From an uncultured Latescibacterota bacterium (lineage in GTDB: Bacteria; Latescibacterota; UBA2968), in the NCBI GenBank assembly GCA_951812755.1, contig OX638329.1, positions 6,129,107 through 6,193,106 on the forward strand: a stretch of 64,000 bases of DNA. The letters run 5' to 3'. A model generated the notes under the pieces. It was not told the DNA's origin and ran no database searches. It saw only the letters and a list, made by a program, of their open reading frames with translations. This document shows, one piece after another, positions 40,438-48,974 of this stretch; position 1 is the stretch's first letter; every line of letters begins with the position of its first letter. The position numbers and the translations under genes were made by a program.

Positions 40438-42120
40438 TTAATTACCTCGTCCGCCTCGTGCTGGTATTAACCCTTTTTCTCGCATCTCAGCTACAAAAGC
40501 GCGGAGTTTTTCCATATTTGTTGCGAGTTCGGGGTCGTCTTTCACGCGCTTTTCGTATTCGGCTTTGACTTCGGGGAGGCGCTCGATCATGCGTTTCATG
40601 CGGTCGGTGAGATCACCACCGCCTTGTCCACCACCTGCAAAGCCTCTGCCGCCCTGTCCACCTTGTCGTCCACCTTGACCCATTTGATCACCGCCACCTC
40701 GTTGTCCACCTTGTCCCATCTGCCCACGACCAGCGCGTCCCTGTCCACCTTCACCCATCTGCCCACGTCCAGCGCGTCCCTCACCTTGTCCCATCTGCCC
40801 GCGACCAGCGCGTCCCTGTCCACCTTCACCCATCTGCCCACGTCCAGCGCGTCCCTCACCTTGTCCCATTTGTCCGCGTCCAGCGCGTCCCTGTCCACCT
40901 TCACCCATCTGTCCACGTCCCTGCCTGCCCTGTCCACCTTCACCCATCTGCCCACGTCCAGCGCGTCCCTGTCCAGCGCGTCCCTGTCCAGCGCGTCCGG
41001 CAAATGCGGGAGGTGCAGCTTCCCCTACGAGGCGCACGGGAGAACCGGGCCGCAATCCTTCCTGCCCTACGGTAATGACTTGCTCTCCCTGGGAAAGGCC
41101 ATTGAGAATTTCTAAGCGATCACTGTCTGTAAAGCCGATTTCAATGCGCCTGCGTTGCGCCTGACCTCGTCCGCTTTCGGGATCGGTTTCAAAGGTAAAT
41201 ACCTGGTTGCCTTCTCCTTCGAGTACGAGGGCTTTTTTGGGAATAACCAGGGTGTTTTGTCGGGTTTCCGTGATGATATAAACCGAGGCAAACATTCCGG
41301 GACGCAGCAGGGATTTATCTGTTCGGGGTATCTCGACGGTTACTTTGACTGTGCCGCTTTCGGGATCCACCACCGGGCTGATCATTTTTACTGTGCCCGT
41401 AAATTCTTTTTCAGGTGCGGCTTCAACAGTAATGCGTGCAATTTGCCCTACGGTGATTTTACCGAAGTCCTTTTCTGTCACCTGGATGCGTGCAAGCAGG
41501 GGATCAAATTTGGCTACAGAGGCCACCACCTGATTGTTGGTGACCATATTGCCCACTTCGATATTTCTCAGTGTCATAATGCCTTCAATAGGTGCTCTGA
41601 TCGCCGTATAACTCAAATCGAGTTTGGCCTGTTCGAGTTGCGCTTTGGACGATTCGAACTGGGTTTTGGCACTTTCGTAAGTTTGTTTGCTGCCCAGATT
41701 GCGCTGAAATAAGGCATCTTCGCGTTCATACCGCTGTTTGGCTTCACGATACGAAATTTCTCGCTGTGAAACACTGATTTGGGCAGCGTCGGCGTCGAGC
41801 CGCGCCAGGACGGTACCCGCGCGTACGGGGTCGCCTTCTTCTTTCAGTAGCGCGATGACCTGCCCGGCTCTGCGCGCTCGAACGTCAATCCATCTTTCGG
41901 CTTCGAGGGTCGTGTTTTTGAGAATATATGCAGAAATATTCCCTCGTTGTACAGTCTCGACCTTGACGGGCGCAGCAGCACCACCACCGCGTCCAGCACG
42001 TCCGCCGCGTCCAGCGCGTCCGCCTTGTCCCTCTGTCTGTTGTGCTTCTTCTTCGCCACAGGCAAAGAGCGCGAAAAAAAGCAGCATGAACCATCGGCAA
42101 TTAGCTATTTTTTTTATCAT
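40438..42120 (-). CDS. RND periplasmic adaptor lipoprotein with a long G/R/Q-rich tail
   Basis: 560 residues. Lipobox LFAC gives a lipid-bearing Cys21. A short G/R-rich linker precedes the barrel/lipoyl core (APVKVETVQRGNISAY near residue 50; VRAGTVLARLDAD near residue 100). The core ends near residue 375 and is followed by about 120 residues of repeats such as GRAGRGQMGEGGQ (13 residues) and GRAGRGQMGQGE (12). Last comes a normal helical end (RMKRMIERLPEVKAEYEKR). The tail is encoded by 75-nt tandem units at about 40620-41005. Such a tail is not usual in AcrA/CusB adaptors. It overlaps no gene and precedes the permease by 5 nt. Confidence 0.88.
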   Translation of the reverse strand: MIKKIANCRWFMLLFFALFACGEEEAQQTEGQGGRAGRGGRAGRGGGAAAPVKVETVQRGNISAYILKNTTLEAERWIDVRARRAGQVIALLKEEGDPVRAGTVLARLDADAAQISVSQREISYREAKQRYEREDALFQRNLGSKQTYESAKTQFESSKAQLEQAKLDLSYTAIRAPIEGIMTLRNIEVGNMVTNNQVVASVAKFDPLLARIQVTEKDFGKITVGQIARITVEAAPEKEFTGTVKMISPVVDPESGTVKVTVEIPRTDKSLLRPGMFASVYIITETRQNTLVIPKKALVLEGEGNQVFTFETDPESGRGQAQRRRIEIGFTDSDRLEILNGLSQGEQVITVGQEGLRPGSPVRLVGEAAPPAFAGRAGQGRAGQGRAGRGQMGEGGQGRQGRGQMGEGGQGRAGRGQMGQGEGRAGRGQMGEGGQGRAGRGQMGQGEGRAGRGQMGEGGQGRAGRGQMGQGGQRGGGDQMGQGGRQGGQGGRGFAGGGQGGGDLTDRMKRMIERLPEVKAEYEKRVKDDPELATNMEKLRAFVAEMREKGLIPARGGRGN

Positions 42121-42190
42121 TCTTCCGTCCTCTCAAATCTTTGAAGAAAGTAAATAATTACTCACTTATTTTTGCACAAAATTCTTTTTA

Positions 42191-42577
42191 TCACTCGGCT
42201 TGATTGCCGGGGGTCCTGTTTTTGCGCTGATGCTGCCGCCGAGCCTCTTGTTCGGCCATCATCTCATCAAATTCTTTGCGCTGATCAGGCGTCAAGATTT
42301 CCCGAATTTGAGCGCGGGTTGTGTTTCTCACTTTTCCAAACTCAGAGCGATAGGTCGTGTTGATATCGACCATGCATTTGCGCCCTTGTTCGAGGATCGT
42401 GTCCAGCTGCGCTTTCTGTTCATTTGACAGGTCGAGCTTTGCCACCATTTCAGACAGGCGCACTCGTCTCTTTCCAGAATCACCAGACGCAAGACTTTCG
42501 TACACAGTCCCTATGACCGCGCCGAGTAAGAGACACAAAACGATCAGGCATATAAAGCGGAAACGCGAGATAAACAT
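42191..42577 (-). CDS. CpxP/Spy-like periplasmic protein
   Basis: 128 residues. An N-terminal signal or anchor (FICLIVLCLLLGAVIGTVY) is followed by helices with DLSNEQKAQLDTILEQGR and EILTPDQRKEFDEMM. The last carries the LTPxQ motif found in Spy/CpxP and in metal-resistance sensors (CnrX-like). Such proteins buffer envelope stress or sense metals in the periplasm. It is placed after the ECF sigma/anti-sigma genes and before the RND pump, so it fits a stress-responsive export operon. AGAAGG lies before the ATG. Confidence 0.8.
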   Translation of the reverse strand: MFISRFRFICLIVLCLLLGAVIGTVYESLASGDSGKRRVRLSEMVAKLDLSNEQKAQLDTILEQGRKCMVDINTTYRSEFGKVRNTTRAQIREILTPDQRKEFDEMMAEQEARRQHQRKNRTPGNQAE

Positions 42578-42589
42578 AGTAAAAACCTT

Positions 42590-43063
42590 CTAACGCGTGT
42601 TGTCTGATAAGACGAGGTCGAGCACGCGGTCTTTGGAAAAATCATCTTCGGTCAAACTTACAACTTCTCGAACCTCGCGGTCGAGTGACCCCTGTAAGAA
42701 AGCATCCAGTGTGACAGGTTCAACATTTCTGTCCAGGCGCTGGGTCAAAAATGCCAGTGAGCCAATGGAGATCAGCAATATTGCGGCAGTGGCGAATTTT
42801 TGAAGCCCCCATCTGTTCTTCATTCGCGCCACTTCTTCCTGGATTTTTATATCTACACGCCGCACAAAAAATCGGTCAGGTGCAGGTGGAGACCAGGCAG
42901 CAAATAGTTGTCGCACCCGTACCATCTCGGCCAGTTCACGCCTGAGACTGTCAGACACGCGCAACAGCATTTCAATCCTGGTCCGTTCTGCTTCTGTCAG
43001 CGCATCGTCGAGATAAGCCGACAACAATTCGCGGTTGATGTCAACGGTGTTGTCTGCGTCCAT
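42590..43063 (-). CDS. Anti-sigma-factor-like membrane protein
   Basis: 157 residues. The N-terminal region (ELLSAYLDDALTEAERTRIE) matches the helical zinc-finger-type anti-sigma domain, but the usual H-x3-C-x2-C ligands are absent. A single membrane segment (FATAAILLISIGSLAFL, near residues 95-111) is followed by a short outer tail. It directly follows the ECF sigma gene (2 nt apart), as expected for a regulator that holds the sigma factor at the membrane until a signal comes. The lack of Cys ligands means it is probably not redox- or zinc-controlled. Confidence 0.78.
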   Translation of the reverse strand: MDADNTVDINRELLSAYLDDALTEAERTRIEMLLRVSDSLRRELAEMVRVRQLFAAWSPPAPDRFFVRRVDIKIQEEVARMKNRWGLQKFATAAILLISIGSLAFLTQRLDRNVEPVTLDAFLQGSLDREVREVVSLTEDDFSKDRVLDLVLSDNTR

Positions 43064-43065
43064 AT

Positions 43066-43674
43066 TTACGCCTCAATCCAGTTGTCGTATTGTACTTGCA
43101 AAATTTCGCGGAGTTTTGTTCGTCCTCGAAACAGGCGAGATTTAACGGTTCCTATCGAGCATTTGAGCATTTCGGCAATTTCTTCGTAGGCCAGACCCTC
43201 TATTTCTCTCAAAACGAAGGTTACGCGATATTCTTCCGATAGATCATTCAGGGCGCGTTCGAGAATTTCCTGAAGTTCTCGTCGTTCAACGCGCACATCT
43301 GCATTTTGGGGCTGAACCGTCCAGATGCGCGGTGCATCCCAATTTTCTCGATATTCATCCAGAGAAACAAAGCTGCGCCGATGTCTGGATTTGAGGTGAT
43401 CTAAGCAGCAATTGACAGCGATGCGGTGCAGCCATGTTGAAAATAGCGATTGCCCCCGAAATCGTTTCAGGGCGTGAAATGCCTTGAGAAATGCTTCTTG
43501 CGCCAAATCGTCGGCTTCGTCGAGATCGCCAATGAAACTGTAAACTGTATTGTACACGCGTTCATGGTGTCGCTGAACCAGCACGGAAAAAGCCTCTGTG
43601 TTGCCTTCTAAAACTCGGGCAACGATTTGGATATCTTCAATATGTGAAAAATTGGACGATTTGGAATCGCGCAT
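43066..43674 (-). CDS. ECF-type RNA polymerase sigma factor
   Basis: 202 residues. Region 2 is clear (GDLDEADDLAQEAFLKAFHALKRF near residues 50-73, and STWLHRIAVNCCLDHLKSR). Region 4 has SEEYRVTFVLREIEGLAYEE and the helix-turn-helix IAEMLKCSIGTVKSRLFRGR. It lacks regions 1 and 3, as ECF factors do. It should direct transcription of its own operon: anti-sigma, CpxP/Spy-like protein, RND adaptor and permease. The start follows TCTAAAGGG. The upstream gene (ExbD) is only 26 nt away, so co-transcription with the TonB/ExbBD set is possible. Confidence 0.92.
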   Translation of the reverse strand: MRDSKSSNFSHIEDIQIVARVLEGNTEAFSVLVQRHHERVYNTVYSFIGDLDEADDLAQEAFLKAFHALKRFRGQSLFSTWLHRIAVNCCLDHLKSRHRRSFVSLDEYRENWDAPRIWTVQPQNADVRVERRELQEILERALNDLSEEYRVTFVLREIEGLAYEEIAEMLKCSIGTVKSRLFRGRTKLREILQVQYDNWIEA

Positions 43675-43700
43675 TGTTCCGACCCTTTAGACCTGAACCG

Positions 43701-44111
43701 CTATTTATCGGGTTCCGCTGTGGCATTGGTAATCCGTCTGATTCCCACACCTCTGACGAGGTCCAGAATCGACATCACATCGCCATAAGGCAATTGGCGG
43801 TCTGCCCGCAAAATCAGGCCTCCACTTTCATCGATATCTGTCACGTGTTGTTTTAATAATTCCCGCAATGTCGGTTGATCGACGATCTGACCATCCAACG
43901 CCATTTGACCATCTGCCGATAGGTTGAGAATATAACGCCTCGCGTGCTGCGTTTTTTCCGCGTGTGCCATGGTGGGCAGTTCGACTTTGAGCGCGGATTG
44001 ATCGATAAATTGCGTGGTGACGAGAAAAAATGTAAGCAATAAAAACAGGACGTCAATCAAAGAGGTCACATTGATGGCCGGGCGGCGCTTGAGGGGCATT
44101 TGCAATCGCAT
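43701..44111 (-). CDS. exbD: ExbD/TolR-family biopolymer transport protein
   Basis: 136 residues from the ATG at 44109-44111; a GTG three bases earlier also fits. Layout: short cytoplasmic N-terminus (MPLKRRPAINVTSLIDVLFL) with the conserved membrane Asp needed for proton use, one membrane segment (residues ~18-37), then a periplasmic domain ending VRGVGIRRITNATAEP. With ExbB it powers TonB or a Tol-like partner. Coupled directly to exbB, whose TAG stop is adjacent. Confidence 0.9.
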   Translation of the reverse strand: MRLQMPLKRRPAINVTSLIDVLFLLLTFFLVTTQFIDQSALKVELPTMAHAEKTQHARRYILNLSADGQMALDGQIVDQPTLRELLKQHVTDIDESGGLILRADRQLPYGDVMSILDLVRGVGIRRITNATAEPDK

Positions 44112-44113
44112 CA

Positions 44114-44737
44114 CTATCCACCTTCGGAGCCTTGAAACCCTCGGAGCTTTTTCAAAAGGGTGTTGGCGTATTTTTCAATTTCCAAAATCAGGCTTTCTGC
44201 CCGACTGCTGTATAAATTGTAAAATACGAGTGATGGAATCGCAATAAAAAGTCCGGCGGCAGTTGTTAGAATCGCTTCGGAAATGCCCCCTGCCAAAAGA
44301 TTGGCCTGTCCTACGCCCACTTCTGAAACCTGTTGAAAAACTTTAATCATGCCCAAAACAGTGCCCAAAAGTCCCAAAAGCGGCGAAACGCCCGCTACGG
44401 TTTCCAGCACTACCAGTCCCTTTTGTAATACCCCCATCTCTTGACGTCCCTGATCCAGAATACTTTCTCGGATCTCTTCTAAGGACAAATGTCGATTGTC
44501 TAACCCCGCGCGCATCACTGCTGAGAAAGGACCTTTGTGTTGCCGACAGACGCTCAGAGCCAGCCCAATGTCTTCGGATCCTTGAATATTGTCGATCACA
44601 CTGACAATTTCGGATCGGATGATGGCGCGGCGGCGCAATGCAAACCCGCGCTCAATCGCAATGCCCAAAGCCAGTACTGAGCACAAAGTCAGAGGATACA
44701 TCATGAGACCACCCTGTTCAAATAGTGCCCAGCCCAT
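44114..44737 (-). CDS. exbB: ExbB/TolQ-family proton channel
   Basis: 207 residues with three membrane segments: MYPLTLCSVLALGIAIERG, VLETVAGVSPLLGLLGTVLG, and ISEAILTTAAGLFIAIPSLV. The conserved GLLGTVLGMIKVFQ and LTTAAGLFIAIP motifs line the proton path. It forms the motor with ExbD for TonB-dependent transport across the outer membrane. It is preceded by a tonB-like gene 4 nt away and followed by exbD. Confidence 0.93.
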   Translation of the reverse strand: MGWALFEQGGLMMYPLTLCSVLALGIAIERGFALRRRAIIRSEIVSVIDNIQGSEDIGLALSVCRQHKGPFSAVMRAGLDNRHLSLEEIRESILDQGRQEMGVLQKGLVVLETVAGVSPLLGLLGTVLGMIKVFQQVSEVGVGQANLLAGGISEAILTTAAGLFIAIPSLVFYNLYSSRAESLILEIEKYANTLLKKLRGFQGSEGG

Positions 44738-44741
44738 ATTA

Positions 44742-45593
44742 TTATCGCCTTTGTCCTTTTCTAAAAATTAAATATTCAAAAGTACCCACAATGTCGAGGT
44801 ACTCATCCGGAAAATCGGGTGGTAGTGCCTTGAATGGCGCCGAGAGTTCAACAGCTTTCAGGCTCGTATCGCGCAATAGGCCATGGCCCTCATAGTCGAT
44901 CAACTCGGGACCTTCAAGCCGACCATCGCGCCAGATTCTAAACTTCACCACGGTCCTGCCATCAATTATACCCAATTCGAATGCGCGGGGCGGATAAATA
45001 TGCCGGTCAATATGTCGCTTGAGATATTGCATATAGGGCGCGAAATCCCAGGCATACGTGCTCAGTTGCAAGCCACCGCGTTCGAGTGCGCGGGTTTTGC
45101 TGTTGTCCATATCTGTGCGCGATTGGGGCAGTTCCCCACCCAGCACCGCGCGTTCTCGCTCTTTTCGCGCTTCTTCGGGATTTTTCTGCAATACCTCCAC
45201 AAAGCTAAAGGAATTGTCGGTGGTTTCCTGCGTGCGTTCTGCGCTCTGTGTCTCACTGCGTGGCCTACCCGGCGCTGGCGCCGCTATATTCTTTGCCCGC
45301 GATATGCCCTCGGAAAATGGCGTGTGGCTCTCGGGCAAGGGAGCCGTTTGTTGATCGCGAGAGATATTGTCGCGCGCTGCGAGCAACGAGGTTTCTTCGG
45401 GCGGGGCGTCGTCTCGATTTTGGGGCACATCGACAAATTCAAATGTCAGGGGCGGTGATGTGGGTATTTTTTCTGGTTGCGGTACAATGATCGCAGCCCG
45501 CCACAGCGGGTTTTCCAGAAGCAGGAACAGGATGTGCAACAGTATGGCTGCGGTATATGCCCAGAGATATGGATTGTCGAGTCGCATTACCAT
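44742..45593 (-). CDS. TonB-like energy transducer
   Basis: 283 residues. N-terminal membrane segment (YLWAYTAAILLHILFLLLE), a proline- and charge-rich periplasmic linker (residues ~35-165), and a TonB-like C-terminal domain (HIYPPRAFELGIIDGRTVVK, FRIWRDGRL near 195-230). It would carry energy from ExbBD to outer-membrane receptors, though no TonB-dependent receptor is in the window. The domain ends DEYLDIVGTFEYLIFRK. Placement before exbB and exbD supports the role. A TolA-like function is the main alternative. Confidence 0.8.
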   Translation of the reverse strand: MVMRLDNPYLWAYTAAILLHILFLLLENPLWRAAIIVPQPEKIPTSPPLTFEFVDVPQNRDDAPPEETSLLAARDNISRDQQTAPLPESHTPFSEGISRAKNIAAPAPGRPRSETQSAERTQETTDNSFSFVEVLQKNPEEARKERERAVLGGELPQSRTDMDNSKTRALERGGLQLSTYAWDFAPYMQYLKRHIDRHIYPPRAFELGIIDGRTVVKFRIWRDGRLEGPELIDYEGHGLLRDTSLKAVELSAPFKALPPDFPDEYLDIVGTFEYLIFRKGQRR

Positions 45594-45613
45594 GTGCCTA
45601 TTCCACCTTTGTT

Positions 45614-47134
45614 TTAGTTTGCTTCCGCGACTTCAATTGACTGCGAATGCATCTTCGCCCAAATACCCTGGAACAAAGACAGGCACCCTACATAAAAAAA
45701 ACCAGAGGCAAACAAAATCAGGAATGGTACGGGGAAATACAGTCCTTTCGCAATCGAATACGCCATGGCGGCCAGCAAATAAAAACCGAGTCCAATTTCC
45801 AAAAATGCAGTTATATTTTTTTTCAGGGCGTAATTTTTGCGATACCAATTTCCATTCCGTCCGATAACGCGATACTTAGGGGTGCGGTTAAATGCAGTCT
45901 CGTGCCCTCGCAGAGCCTGAATTACTCCGCGCGCGTTGTTCAATGAAATTCCCATGCCCAGGGCGAGTACAAATGGCAAATACAGGATGCGCGATTTCCA
46001 ATCCGAATAAATTTCTCGTTGCGAGTGGATATAGTATCTCGAGATCACGCCCGTTGCGCCTACAAATAGGGGAAAATCGATTATTACCACCCTGAGCCAT
46101 CCCAGGTCTTCCCGCAGGACAATTGCGGGAAAAATGAGAATGGCGATCATTGCCATCAAACAATATGCGAAATTGGTTACCAGATGAAAAGCGGCTTCGC
46201 CCTTCACGCGCCAGGGAAGATGACTTTTCAACAGGGTCTTTAGTGTTTTTTTTGCGGTCTGAACAGAGCCTTTTGCCCACCGAAATTGCTGTGACTTCCA
46301 GGCATTTACTTCCACGGGGATTTCCGCTGGTGTTACGGTATTCTCAAGATAGACAAATCGCCAGCCCGCCAATTGCGCGCGATAGCTCAAATCGAGGTCT
46401 TCGGTTAAGGTATCGTGCTGCCAACCGCCGGCTTCATCGATACAAGCCCGGCGCCAGACGCCTGCTGTGCCGTTAAAATTGAAGAACAAACCCGAGCGGC
46501 TTCGCGCACCGTGTTCCATAACAAAATGGCCGTCGAGATAAATGGCCTGTACGCGTGTCAAAATGGAGTAGTCCCGATTCAGATGCCCCCAGCGCGTTTG
46601 AACCATGCCGACCTGCGGTTCGACGAAGTGCGGGATGGTTTTGTTCAAAAAGTCTGGTGGCGGCAGAAAATCGGCGTCAAAAATTGCGATCAATTCACCC
46701 CGTGCAACCCGCAATCCCTCCGCGAGAGCACCGGCTTTATACCCGGTGCGCGTTTTGCGGTGTATCAGCGCGATATCCAGTCCCGAACGCCGAAGTTCAT
46801 CCACGCACCGTCTGGCAATGGCGGTTGTTTCATCGGTTGAGTCGTCCAGAACCTGAATTTCGAGGCGGTCGGTTGGATAATCCATTTTCGCGACCGCGCG
46901 AATCAGTCGCTCAACCACATAGCGTTCATTAAATATGGGCAATTGCACTGTCACAACGGGTAATTCACCAAAGGTGCCGCGGGGACCGGGTTGTTTGCGA
47001 CGGTGCTTGTAATAGAGGTGTACCATCAAGTGTCGATGCATGCTTACGATCATCAGCAATGCAAACACAAGGCTGTAAGTGGCCAGCAAAACGGATTGCC
47101 ACCAGGCCATACAGATCTCCAAAATGAAAGTCAA
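45614..47134 (-). CDS. Family 2 glycosyltransferase, cellulose-synthase-like
   Basis: 506 residues. An N-terminal membrane segment (SVLLATYSLVFALLMIV) leads to the GT-A domain with VTVQLPIFNERYVVERL, LDDSTDETT, the metal-binding FDADFLPPP and the acceptor motif QQFRWAKGSVQT (QxxRW). Several membrane segments follow. This is the processive, membrane-bound type that makes and extrudes a beta-glycan or transfers sugar to lipid. Start alternatives are 47134 and the ATG at 47110, eight codons in. It diverges from the ExeA-type ATPase gene, with 253 bp between in which I see no clear signal. Confidence 0.88.
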   Translation of the reverse strand: MTFILEICMAWWQSVLLATYSLVFALLMIVSMHRHLMVHLYYKHRRKQPGPRGTFGELPVVTVQLPIFNERYVVERLIRAVAKMDYPTDRLEIQVLDDSTDETTAIARRCVDELRRSGLDIALIHRKTRTGYKAGALAEGLRVARGELIAIFDADFLPPPDFLNKTIPHFVEPQVGMVQTRWGHLNRDYSILTRVQAIYLDGHFVMEHGARSRSGLFFNFNGTAGVWRRACIDEAGGWQHDTLTEDLDLSYRAQLAGWRFVYLENTVTPAEIPVEVNAWKSQQFRWAKGSVQTAKKTLKTLLKSHLPWRVKGEAAFHLVTNFAYCLMAMIAILIFPAIVLREDLGWLRVVIIDFPLFVGATGVISRYYIHSQREIYSDWKSRILYLPFVLALGMGISLNNARGVIQALRGHETAFNRTPKYRVIGRNGNWYRKNYALKKNITAFLEIGLGFYLLAAMAYSIAKGLYFPVPFLILFASGFFYVGCLSLFQGIWAKMHSQSIEVAEAN

Positions 47135-47387
47135 ACAGATGTATCACCAGCGCAGTGCAGCAAAATATAGGGTTTGGATACGTTCCGTCAAAGTATTTTG
47201 TGCCAATGTCTCCATGTTGTCTAAAATACTCGGATGCCCTCCAATCGCTTTGCCGATTACTTGACACAGACCGTTTGAGGTAACTATATTTGGATTGCGA
47301 TAAAAAAGGTGCAATGAGCAGCTTTAAACCACGACTCCGATTGGGCTGTAAAGACCATGGTCGGATTTAAAATAAAGGGTTAAAACC

Positions 47388-48185
47388 GTGTACCAGGAAT
47401 ATTGGAATCTGACAGAATTGCCGTTTGAAAGTGTGCCGGATCCGCGTTTTTTTTATTCTTCGGCAGATCACCAGAGAGCACTGTTGCAAATGTTTTACGC
47501 GATCAATACCCGCATGGGGGCTGCCGTGCTCACGGGCGACGTGGGCTGTGGCAAAACCGTTGTGAGTCGCATGCTCATCCATGAACTGTCATCTGACAGG
47601 TATAAAATCGCGCTTATGAATAGACCCGGTCTTGCGCCGGAAGACTTTCTTCGGGATATGCTCGAGCAATTGGGTGTTGAGGACCAATCGAATGGAAAAT
47701 TGCAACGCGCACTTGAGGTTCAGACTGTCAAAAGTGCCAATGCGGGCAAATATACGGTTGTCATTGTCGATGATGCCGATGCAATAGAAGACGACAATAC
47801 ATTTGAAGAGTTGCAATCTCTGTTCAGCTTTCAACGCAACGGGCGTTTTTTTCTCACCCTTCTCCTCGTTGGCCAGGCAGGTCTCAAGGACCGGGTCGAG
47901 GGCATTGAGTCGTTGGCGCAACAGGTCGCGCGCCAATATCACCTCGCGCCGTTCAAGCGTGAAGAAACCCTATCTTATGTGCAAACACGTCTGGAAAAAG
48001 CGGGAGCCGATCGATCCTTGTTCGACGAGGCCGCGCTCGACGCGCTCTATCAAGCGTCCAATGGTGTTCCACGAGATATAAACAATATTTGCGATATTGC
48101 CCTGTTGCTCGGTTTTGATGCAAAGGCTAAAACCGTCGGAGAGGAACAGATAGAGAAAGCAGTTTATGCGGTTCATAATCTGTAA
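47388..48185 (+). CDS. ExeA/GspA-type AAA ATPase
   Basis: 265 residues from a GTG. It has the family opening YWNLTELPFESVPDPRFFY, Walker A LTGDVGCGKTVVSR near residues 45-58, Walker B VVIVDDADAI near residue 123, and NGVPRDINNICDIALLLGF near the end. ExeA proteins help assemble the type II secretin in the cell wall; relatives also sit with polysaccharide export systems. This copy is the short AAA-only form without the peptidoglycan-binding C-terminus. It diverges from the glycosyltransferase gene, which would suit a role in exopolysaccharide or secretion. The PhyH gene begins right at its stop. Confidence 0.85.
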   Translation: MYQEYWNLTELPFESVPDPRFFYSSADHQRALLQMFYAINTRMGAAVLTGDVGCGKTVVSRMLIHELSSDRYKIALMNRPGLAPEDFLRDMLEQLGVEDQSNGKLQRALEVQTVKSANAGKYTVVIVDDADAIEDDNTFEELQSLFSFQRNGRFFLTLLLVGQAGLKDRVEGIESLAQQVARQYHLAPFKREETLSYVQTRLEKAGADRSLFDEAALDALYQASNGVPRDINNICDIALLLGFDAKAKTVGEEQIEKAVYAVHNL

Positions 48186-48202
48186 TGGAAACGGAGGTTA
48201 TT

Positions 48203-48958
48203 ATGACACCAGAAGAGAAATTTCGATTTGATTTGCAGGGGTTTTTGGTTGTCGAAAATGTGTTGAGTGCAGATGAGGTGGAGGCGTTGAATAAGTTGGC
48301 CGATGAGGTATGGCCCGCTGGCGAAGATGATGGCAATGGGAACCGCCGCACGAGTCGCGTTTCAATGTGGGGTCCAGAAACGCAGGCGTTGTTCGATCAT
48401 CCCAATGCGTTGCCGTATATGATTGAATTGCTGGGACCGACATTTCGCGTGGATCACGATTATTCTATCTTTATGAAGAAGGGCGCAAGACGCGGGCGAT
48501 TGCACGGTGGACCAACATTGCAGGCGGGTGTGCCGGGCGATCACTGGTACAAATACCGCGATGGCGTGATGCGCAATGGGTTGACGGTATTTACGTATAA
48601 TCTCGCGCCTGCGCGCAAAGGAGATGGCGGGTTTGCCTGTATTCCCGGGTCGCATAAGAGCAATTTTATCGCTGATATTCCCAGCGATGTACGCAATTTT
48701 GAGCGACCGGCGCACTATGTACATCAGCCCGAAGCTGAAGCCGGGGATATGATCATTTTTACGGAGGCGTTGGTGCATGGAACAATGCCCTGGGAAGGCG
48801 AGCACGAGCGCCGCTCATTGCTGTATAAGTTCAGTCCGGGGCATTCGGCGTGGTCGCAGAATTATTACGATCCGGATGATTATCCCAATTTGACAGATCA
48901 GCAGCGACGCATTATGGAGCCGCCGTCGGTTGGCGGGCGAAAAGCAGTGGTGATGTGA
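48203..48958 (+). CDS. PhyH-family oxygenase-like protein with HxG motif
   Basis: 251 residues, Fe(II)/2-oxoglutarate oxygenase fold. Start at 48203 has GGAGG 6-7 nt upstream; an ATG at 48185 also lies in frame but without such a site. The first metal position reads RLHGG (H101-G102-G103), where family enzymes usually have HxD, so the carboxylate ligand is missing. The distal His is in ALVHGTMPW (H192), the 2-oxoglutarate Arg in RRSLLYKF (near R204), and GDGGFACIPGSHKSNF is typical. Halogenases of this fold also lack the Asp. It heads the PhyH/sulfatase locus; substrate unknown. Confidence 0.85.
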   Translation: MTPEEKFRFDLQGFLVVENVLSADEVEALNKLADEVWPAGEDDGNGNRRTSRVSMWGPETQALFDHPNALPYMIELLGPTFRVDHDYSIFMKKGARRGRLHGGPTLQAGVPGDHWYKYRDGVMRNGLTVFTYNLAPARKGDGGFACIPGSHKSNFIADIPSDVRNFERPAHYVHQPEAEAGDMIIFTEALVHGTMPWEGEHERRSLLYKFSPGHSAWSQNYYDPDDYPNLTDQQRRIMEPPSVGGRKAVVM

Positions 48959-48974
48959 TCGGAAAGGAAATGCC

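Noticed and set aside
40620-41005. Tandem 75-nt repeats considered as a CRISPR array
   Set aside because: They are in frame within the adaptor gene and encode a regular Gly/Arg/Gln peptide; no variable spacers.
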